DNA of 64,000 nt from Cycas panzhihuaensis (lineage: Eukaryota > Cycadophyta). Of this stretch, positions 58,039 through 64,000 are shown in pieces. Positions within the stretch are counted from its first letter, which is position 1, and every line of letters begins with the position of its first letter. The notes under the pieces were generated by a model. It saw only the letters and a list, made by a program, of their open reading frames with translations, made no database searches and was not told the origin of the DNA. Position numbers and translations under genes: made by a program. Location: the NCBI GenBank assembly GCA_023213395.1, contig CM041465.1, forward strand, positions 243,171,741 to 243,235,740, in the 5' to 3' direction.

Positions 58039-59260
58039 AGTTCAAACCATCACATACATCAGGCTACCAATAGCACTAGCATAAGGAACAAATGCCATAT
58101 CTTTAACTTCTTGGTGAGTCTTTGAGCATTATTCAACTAATAATTTTAAACTAGTAGGAAGAGGAATATTAACTAGTTTATTATCCTACAACTTGAAACA
58201 CTGCAATATTATTTTAATGTATCATCTTTGGCTAAGCTAAATCTTCCTATTTCTCCTATCCCTTTTAATCTCAATGCCCAAAATAAAATATGCAACACCA
58301 AGTTCCTTTATCTCAAAGTGAGATGTTAGTTTACCTTTCACAAGTTGCTTCATTTTTTTATTATTACCAACTAAAAGCATGCCATCAATATATAAAGCCA
58401 TAATAATAAAATGATCACTAACTTGCTTATAATAAATACAATGATTTGCTTTATTATGCACAAAGCCATTTACTAACATATGTGAATCAAACTTCTGATA
58501 CCACATCCTTGGTGACTGTTTGAATCCATATAATAACTTCTTCAACCTACACACTATATTCTCCTTCCTACAATATCAAACCCTTTAGGTTGTAATATAT
58601 AAATTTCTTCCTTTAGGTCACTATAAAGAAATATAGTCTTCACATCCATTTAATCCACCTCAAGGTCATAAGTAGTTGCTACAACCAATAAAAATCTAAT
58701 TGAAGCAACTTTAGCAATAGGAGAAAATATCTTACTAAAATATATTCCCTTATCCTAGGAATAGCCCTTTGCTACCAAGTGAGCCTTATACTTTTCCATA
58801 GTATCATTTGCCTCGAACTTCTTCTTAAAGATCCATTTGTTATTAATAGGCTTTCTGCCATTAGGAAGATCCACCAAATCCCATGTTTTATTTTTATCTA
58901 AGGGCATCATTTCTTCTTGTATGAACTTCATCCAAAGTTAGCTCTCTTTTGACTCTAGAGCCTCTTAAGTAGTACCTGGATCATCATCTATAGTAGATAA
59001 AATAAAGGAGGAGTGACAAAAGTCTATAGAAATATACTTGTTAGGCTATGTTCCCTTACAAGTTGATCTCCTCAAGATGTGGGGTTCTTGAGGTTGAGCT
59101 ACCTCTACAACTAGTCATTCCTCTTTAGTTGACCCATGTTTTGATGCAGAATATTCATCCCTTACCTCAAATTATATCTTCTTAGAGTGTTCCTCCTTTG
59201 GTTCTTCATCCTACTTTAGATCGGGAGCTTGACCACTACACTCTTTCCAATAGTGGTGGG
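58039..59260 (-). pseudogene. Copia reverse transcriptase
   Basis: On the minus strand from about 59000: ESKES.LWMKFIQEEMMPLD, NKTWDLVDLPNGRKPINNKW, IFKKKFEANDTMEKYKAHLV, AKGYS, SIRFLLVATTYDLEVDMDVK, and IFLYSDLKEEIYILQPKGF. The best open part (58554-58237) has LLYGFKQSPRMWYQKFDSHM and the catalytic box LYIDGMLLVGN, in which the second Asp of YVDD is Gly. It continues to MYVMV at the P2 insertion point. The element was therefore dead or has since lost its active site. Stops at many codons. Confidence 0.9.
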
Positions 59261-59290
59261 GCCCATAGTGTATATGCATATACAATATGC

Positions 59291-59318
59291 CCTTCCCTTC
59301 ATTACACTTAAGAAAGGG
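59291..59318. repeat. Degenerate Bpu-like palindrome
   Basis: Ccttcccttcattacactt then aagaaaggg: same layout as the copy at 59388 but with the Bpu10I site lost. Confidence 0.5.
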
Positions 59319-59387
59319 ATAACCCTAAAGATAAGGTGGATATATACAAATCTATAAGTAGGCACCAGGGCATTACGGATTGGCTAG

Positions 59388-59417
59388 CCCTTTCCTTTCG
59401 CTATGCTTAGGAAAGGG
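59388..59417. repeat. Bpu-like short mitochondrial element
   Basis: Ccctttcctttcgctatg is followed by cttaggaaaggg: inverted ends ccctttcc/ggaaaggg around a gcttagg site (Bpu10I, GCTNAGG). This agrees with the Bpu family reported from Cycas mitochondrial DNA, to the extent I recall its features. Confidence 0.65.
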
Positions 59418-60161
59418 TTTGCCCTACACTATAGATGGGGCATGACCATTGCTAGATTTGTATTGTAGTAATCAAGATCAGGGCATGATCACTATCATTA
59501 TACCTTTTATTCATATTGATTAGGATCAAAGATCTAATTGCTATGGCTATTCACATTGATTAAGATAGTGTCTAAGCATTGATTAGATTAAGCTAATTCA
59601 AAAGAATTTAGTGAAGATATTGCAATTAGAATAGTTTGTATCCCTATTTTAGTTCTTCATTAGAATCATGATAATGGCCTGTCTCCTTGATTCTATCTTA
59701 GGATATAAATAAATACCATATATATATGGAGGACAAGGATTATGTTCCCTTGAGGTTCTAACCAACCATAGAGAACATGGAATGAAAAGGAACTAAGAAC
59801 ACGAGTGCCAATTTGGAGATCAATATTCTGGCATGCCCCCAAGACCCAGTCTGGGGGGACCATAATGGGGAAACCTAGCTTCCCTCTCTTTGAAGTGGAT
59901 TTTTTAATTGATCCCATGAATTTAGAGTTGTTATAGAGAAAAAGGCTCCCCACTACTCCCTCATTTAAGGGAGGGGGGAGCTTTGTCCCCCCTACCCCAA
60001 GGGGGTGAAGGCTCTTTGCTTTGCCCACCCATGTTGATCATTATAGATGTAATTACATATATGATAATGAATGAGAGATAGAAGTGATAGTTCCATGGAT
60101 GAGCTTTATCTGTGACATTTATACCTTATTACAGGGCCTAGCTTATCACACTTAGAAGAGT

Positions 60162-60608
60162 TTACCACCATATGAGATACACAAAACTTTAATTGGTGGA
60201 AGCTAATTCATGAGGATCATCCCTTTTCTTACATGCAATTCCCCTCTTTTGGTGAGCATCTAGTGTCTCAATAGATAAACATTTATCTAATCCTATCCCA
60301 TTGCTTATACATTGCTTGAAAGTTTCTCCAAGGATCCAATGAATAGCTAAGGTTTGCTGACGATCCCTGGCTACAATCTCAAGTATATTATAAGTAGTAC
60401 CTACGACTCTTACTTTTCTCGCTTTGCATATGGGCTTTATATTCTCTATGGCATTAATTAGAAGTTTAATCATATAATGTTTAATTCAAGCTAGGCAATG
60501 AAAAGTTTGATAAGAAATAGCACAAGCTTTCGTTCTTTTGCCATCGATCATGTGAAAGTTGATTGGCTTATTGATTAATTGTTTCTGTTTACCATCCAAT
60601 CCCCTAAT
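60162..60608 (-). pseudogene. rps7: Mitochondrial ribosomal protein S7 pseudogene
   Basis: Plant mitochondrial rps7 encodes a small-subunit ribosomal protein of about 148 residues; this copy covers 447 bp, the full length. It reads [28 protein letters not shown], one in-frame stop at 60486, then [42 protein letters not shown] and [20 protein letters not shown] second stop replaces the Arg of the usual RSFAHFRWW ending (here SFVYLIWW), and the true stop is at 60162-60164. The start codon is ATA. The stops are consistent with CGA-to-TGA/TAA type change. It is a nuclear copy and cannot make the protein. Confidence 0.93.
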
Positions 60609-60892
60609 ATAACTTAACATCTCTAAGAAATTATATATACCTGCCCTACAACCCCTAGGTTTTGGTGACACAAGCCCTCCCTCTCCCCTGATCGTTGATG
60701 AATTTATATTATGCGATTGTTTCTGTCCTTCATTTTTTGCTAACTCCCTATCACGCAATTGTTTCTTCTCATCCTTCTCAGCTAATCTATCTATATAATG
60801 TAATATGCATGCATATAAAAGCAAAATGTTCTATTCCCCCTACCTCCTCTATTTGTCTTAGTCAGTAACACAAAAAGGTTGATAAGGCACAT

Positions 60893-60921
60893 CCCTTTCC
60901 TAAGCGTAGCAAAGGGAAGGG
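60893..60921. repeat. Bpu-like short mitochondrial element, opposite orientation
   Basis: Ccctttcctaagcgtagc then aaagggaaggg; it contains CCTAAGC (Bpu10I site) and is the reverse complement form of the 59388 copy. Confidence 0.65.
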
Positions 60922-61139
60922 TGGGCATCCCGATACTATCCCACCCAAAAGGGGAAAACTTGAATTCCCTTTTAAGCCCCCTCACTCTAGATTATCCAGT
61001 TCAAAAGAATCAAGGATCTAATCACTATTGAATCTATTAGTATTGATTAGAATCAAGGATATAATTGCTATGGCTATTCATATATTCACATTGATTAAGA
61101 TCAAGTATTTATTAGAATCTTTGGTGTTTTGTCTTTTAT

Positions 61140-61515
61140 TCGTATCAATTTGGGTCTCTTTGTACCATATTTAGATCTACACTATTTTTGACCTAGAGTT
61201 CCAATAAATATTTGACTCCTCGAATATGATGGAATTTTTCACCTGTGAATCTTTCACTCCACCTCCTCTGATCAACACCATAGGATGTTCCTATAGGTTA
61301 TGACCTTCACTTAGAATTTAAACAAATATATCATGTTGATTACTCAATTGTACTTTGGCTATCTTATGTGGAGCTAGATTAGGTTTTTTTGGTGTTCTTG
61401 TCAGAACACGCAGACGTACTCCTTACTTCTAAGGACATTTATCTAAAGCTCAAGTATGGTTTATGTGTCATTTTTTCTCTCAACCATGACGAATCAGTTG
61501 ATTTGATGTAGGCAT
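61140..61515 (-). pseudogene. rps12: Mitochondrial ribosomal protein S12 pseudogene
   Basis: 376 bp against 378 in the functional gene. From ATG at 61515: [33 protein letters not shown] (family RTPKKPNSA..KIAKVRLSN), SEGHNL, EHPMVLIRGGGVKDS, then a frameshift and RGVKYLL, CRSKYGTKRPKLI. Stops replace several Arg codons. Rps12 normally sits in the ribosome decoding centre. The end of nad3 lies directly upstream, as in the usual plant mitochondrial nad3-rps12 unit. Confidence 0.92.
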
Positions 61516-61557
61516 CACTCTTTCCATCCTTCCACCCTAATTGTTGCCCTATCATTA

Positions 61558-61592
61558 GTGGTTACTCCAGCATCCTTTTTCCATTCATGAAC
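61558..61592 (-). pseudogene. nad3: Last codons of mitochondrial nad3
   Basis: On the minus strand ttcatgaatggaaaaagg followed by gatgctggagtaacc matches the FLYEWKKGALDWE end of NADH dehydrogenase subunit 3 with a short deletion, and is placed about 45 bp before rps12. The rest of nad3 is not recognisable further upstream, so the segment is broken here. Confidence 0.75.
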
Positions 61593-63241
61593 CTATAATG
61601 GGATGGCAATAGAGGACAACTTGGATGAGACAAAAAAGAATTCTCTTTTCACTATTATTCATTCACTTTTATTCCTATAGATCCTCCTTTTCGGTCTTCT
61701 ATGCAATCTGAGTTGTAAACTCTTTTTCTCATTGGGCTTTCTAGGTTTGATTCTAGGTTCCCTAATGAACTAAACTTAGGTGGGAAAGGAACTGGAGTGC
61801 TTCATGTACAATATTGATACATCTTAGCAAATCCTTTTCAAGCTACTTGTGCATGTGTGAGGAAGCTTTTTCGATCTATTGGGCTCTCCTATCCTCCCCT
61901 ATTCATTTGTTCATTTCAATCCCTCTAATCAGATACATGGGCCTACTTATTGAAATCTATTCCATGGTTTTAGTTTCATGTTTCTTACCTCCATGTACAT
62001 ATGTTTCTTGCTTGTTCCTCGAACTCGTTGGTGGCTTCGATGAAACACCAAATAGGCAACTAGTAGACCGCTCCGAAACATCTCACAATTTCAAGGGGAT
62101 ACTCAGAAGTTTTAACATTGATCCCAATGAATCAAAGGTAGCTCTACATAATTGCTCTTTCCCTCACATAAAGGTCGATAGCACTAATATTACAAATACT
62201 AGAATGATGATCAATGGCTATTTAATTTCTTTATTTAGTAGGTACTCTCCAAGTGCTTTATGCAGTTGATCATGTCTTGGTCAAGGAGAAATAATAGCCA
62301 AGTTTGGTTCCTTCAAAGGGAGATTCAAAGTTGGTGTTGTTCTGGTGAGGATGGCCACTAGATGAGCAATAGAATGTCACATGAATTTTTCATCCATATC
62401 ATATGAATTTTGCATCAGAAACTATTCTGGGAGAAGTTAGAATTTATTATGTTCAGGTATTTATTAGTCCTAGTTCGACATGGTTTATGTGTCATTAGCT
62501 AACCCTCTCTAACCCTGCCTTTGGACTCGTATCCTGTTCATACATAATCAATAGAGGCATTTTCAACATATATTACTACATCTCTAATAGCATGCTCCTA
62601 CTCCCTCTTTCCCTTCATGAGTTATCAAATTTGGTGCTTCTCGATCCTTAGTTTCTATGGAGGGTGAAGGACGAAATACAATCAATTTTTCCACTTAAGT
62701 GGTTTTCGCTTCTTTTCATTCTTGTTTCTAACTCTTTCCTAGGTAGTTCCTAATGCTTGGCACTTCCTATACTTTATGGGTACAACATCAACTGATTTTC
62801 TCATGATCAAGTCACAACCTAATATTTCTAACCATACTATGTCAACTGTTCATATTTCATTCATTTCATCAATATGCTCCCATCAAGTAAGGTAGCTAAT
62901 AAGTCATCGAAAGATTCATGCAAATAATAAAATGGTCAATATTACTCATTCTAAAGTGTCCCATGGTGATCCAATACCTATTAAAGATAATTATATAAGA
63001 ACCATGGGGAGAGAAATGATTAAATATTCCTATACCAAAATCCTAGTAAATGGAATAATTAGGAAATTTTGAGATCACTCGAAAAGAATGTGGAGAAAAA
63101 TTGAAACAAAATGGTTCTTCCTACTGAAGAAAAAAAAAGGGTGCCACTTCCCACCAAAATCTTGGTTCTCGTAATAGTTGCATTCTTCTGTGTAAGAAAA
63201 AGACTTGGAGAGAGAAAATTTTTATAGATCTGAAAGAGTAT

Positions 63242-63275
63242 GCTTAGGCAGTTTATTTGCTAAGCATAGCAAAAT
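63242..63275. repeat. Degenerate Bpu-like sequences
   Basis: Gcttagg at 63242 and tttgctaagcatagcaaaa at 63256 resemble the core of the copies at 59388 and 60893. They extend the mitochondrial origin to at least this point. Confidence 0.4.
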
Positions 63276-63599
63276 GAAGAGAGATTTATATCATTTAAAA
63301 TCCTTATTATTACTAAAGAGGAGGAACGGAAAGAACTGAAATATTCCTGCTTAAACAATAAGTCTTATTGTTGGTAATATAAATCTCTATAGCAATTCAA
63401 CTCATTGTTTCGAATCCCCTTATTGTAATACTAGGAAGACAAGAATCAAAGGGATCAGACTACCTACTCATTATTCAGAGGTCAATCATAGGACATTGAA
63501 AGTTATGGTATCTTATGGACCTGACATAGGTCACATCCCTCATGACATGAGATCGAAAGATCCAAACCTTCCCCTTTGAAGTAGGAATGAATGTGGCCA

Positions 63600-64000
63600 A
63601 AACATATAAGAATTCATTAGCGTGCTCATAGATAGACTTTGTATCTATTCATCCACGTATCTATAGACTTGAACTTTTCTCTAAGGATAACATCATGGAT
63701 ATACACAACCTTTTGTGTTTCAAGGTTATAAATCTTATACCCTTTAATACCATCACCACAGCCAATGCAAATAGTCTTTTATACTTTGAAATTAAGCTTA
63801 GTCCTTTATTGTCTAGGAACATGCATAAAATCTTTATAACCAAAAACTCTAAGATGACCAAGAGATGGTTTCTTACTAGATCACACTTCTTTAGGTGTTT
63901 TGTATACTAAGGTAGTTTTTGGTAATTTGTTTATTAGGTAGCTTGTAGTCATCACAGCCTTAGCCCAAAATTTCTTCTCTAATCCAATAGCACTGAGTAT
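63600..64000 (-). pseudogene. Copia integrase, C-terminal part
   Basis: On the minus strand from the window edge: KFWAKAVMTTSYLINKLPKT, then TPKEVW, SLGHLRVFGYKDFMHVPRQ, KGYKIYNLETQKVV and VILREKFKS. This is the end of the Ty1/copia integrase core and the segment that leads to RT (family LRVFG..AYVHVP..KGYRLYNPETKKV). Stops lie at several Gln codons. It is the upstream part of the same copia element as the RT at 58039-59260; gag, protease and the 5' LTR would lie to the right of the window. Confidence 0.88.

Larger units (their letters stand above)
59262..63540. other. Mitochondrial DNA segment inserted in the copia element (NUMT)
   Basis: Between copia RT and copia integrase lies sequence with mitochondrial rps7, rps12, the end of nad3 and Bpu-like short palindromes, none of which belongs in a copia element. 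The limits are set by where copia homology stops on each side and are accurate only to about 50-100 bp. Parts without a recognised gene (59262-60161, 60609-61139, 61600-63540) hold repeats such as tctaattgctatggctattc (about 59530 and 61070) and look like mitochondrial spacer. I cannot exclude that part of 61600-63540 came from elsewhere. Confidence 0.8.

Noticed and set aside
59693-60028. 111-codon minus-strand frame before rps7
   Set aside because: Composition and position suggest mitochondrial spacer; no motif recognised.
61814-62269. 151-codon frame in the mitochondrial segment
   Set aside because: I could not match it to any mitochondrial or chloroplast gene (checked by eye for nad, ccm, matR, ndhB). 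Kept as unassigned sequence.
1-64000. CRISPR arrays, operons or bacterial features
   Set aside because: The window is plant nuclear DNA; the only regular tandem array (46888-47227) has no spacers.

Overview
This window is plant nuclear DNA made almost entirely of nested, decayed LTR retrotransposons. I see no host protein gene, tRNA or rRNA. A segment near 59.3-63.5 kb carries broken copies of plant mitochondrial rps7, rps12 and the tail of nad3, plus short palindromic elements with Bpu10I-type sites (CCTNAGC). These resemble the Bpu elements described from Cycas mitochondrial DNA. With the very long LTRs (2.5-3.0 kb) and the Tat/Ogre-like Ty3/gypsy coding parts, this suggests a gymnosperm, most likely a cycad (inference).

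Layout: (1) 1-4523, 3' part of a plus-strand Tat-like element (P1) with an archaeal-type RNase H (aRNH) gene and a 3' LTR; it cuts the start of a minus-strand LTR (4524-4585). (2) 4586-24646, a minus-strand composite: an older element M1a (5' LTR 21609-24646, gag, protease, RT-RNase H) joined at about 16062 to a second related element M1b (RT, RNase H, integrase, an opposite-strand gene, aRNH, 3' LTR 5467-8200). (3) 24647 to about 26285, a plus-strand gag fragment (G) cut by the M1a LTR. (4) about 26285-33489, an AT-rich minus-strand element (E: LTR, aRNH) carrying a 2.92-kb solo LTR (29179-32098) with target-site duplication ggaac. (5) 33490-64000, a minus-strand Ty1/copia element split in three. 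Its RNase H end (33850-34463) and its RT (58039 to about 59260) are separated by a 23.6-kb insertion. Its RT and integrase (about 63600-64000) are separated by the mitochondrial segment.

The 23.6-kb insertion (P2, 34464-58038, target duplication agttc) is itself an LTR element holding a younger exactly 10.0-kb element (P3, 40504-50503, target duplication tttac). P2 and P3 both encode gag and protease but no RT or integrase, and both have the same Ser/Arg-rich tail in place of pol, so they look like one non-autonomous lineage that must borrow pol from relatives such as M1b.

Putting the copies together gives the family plan: LTR - gag - protease - RT - degenerate RNase H - integrase - conserved hairpin - opposite-strand gene (plant-mobile-domain-like, coiled-coil C-terminus, probable 109-bp intron) - divergent promoter-like module (CAAT, TATA, GGTACC palindromes) - aRNH - LTR. 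The opposite-strand gene and the separately promoted aRNH next to the 3' LTR are the most unusual things here. Almost every reading frame has stops, many explained by C-to-T change at CAG/CAA/CGA codons, as expected for methylated repeats.
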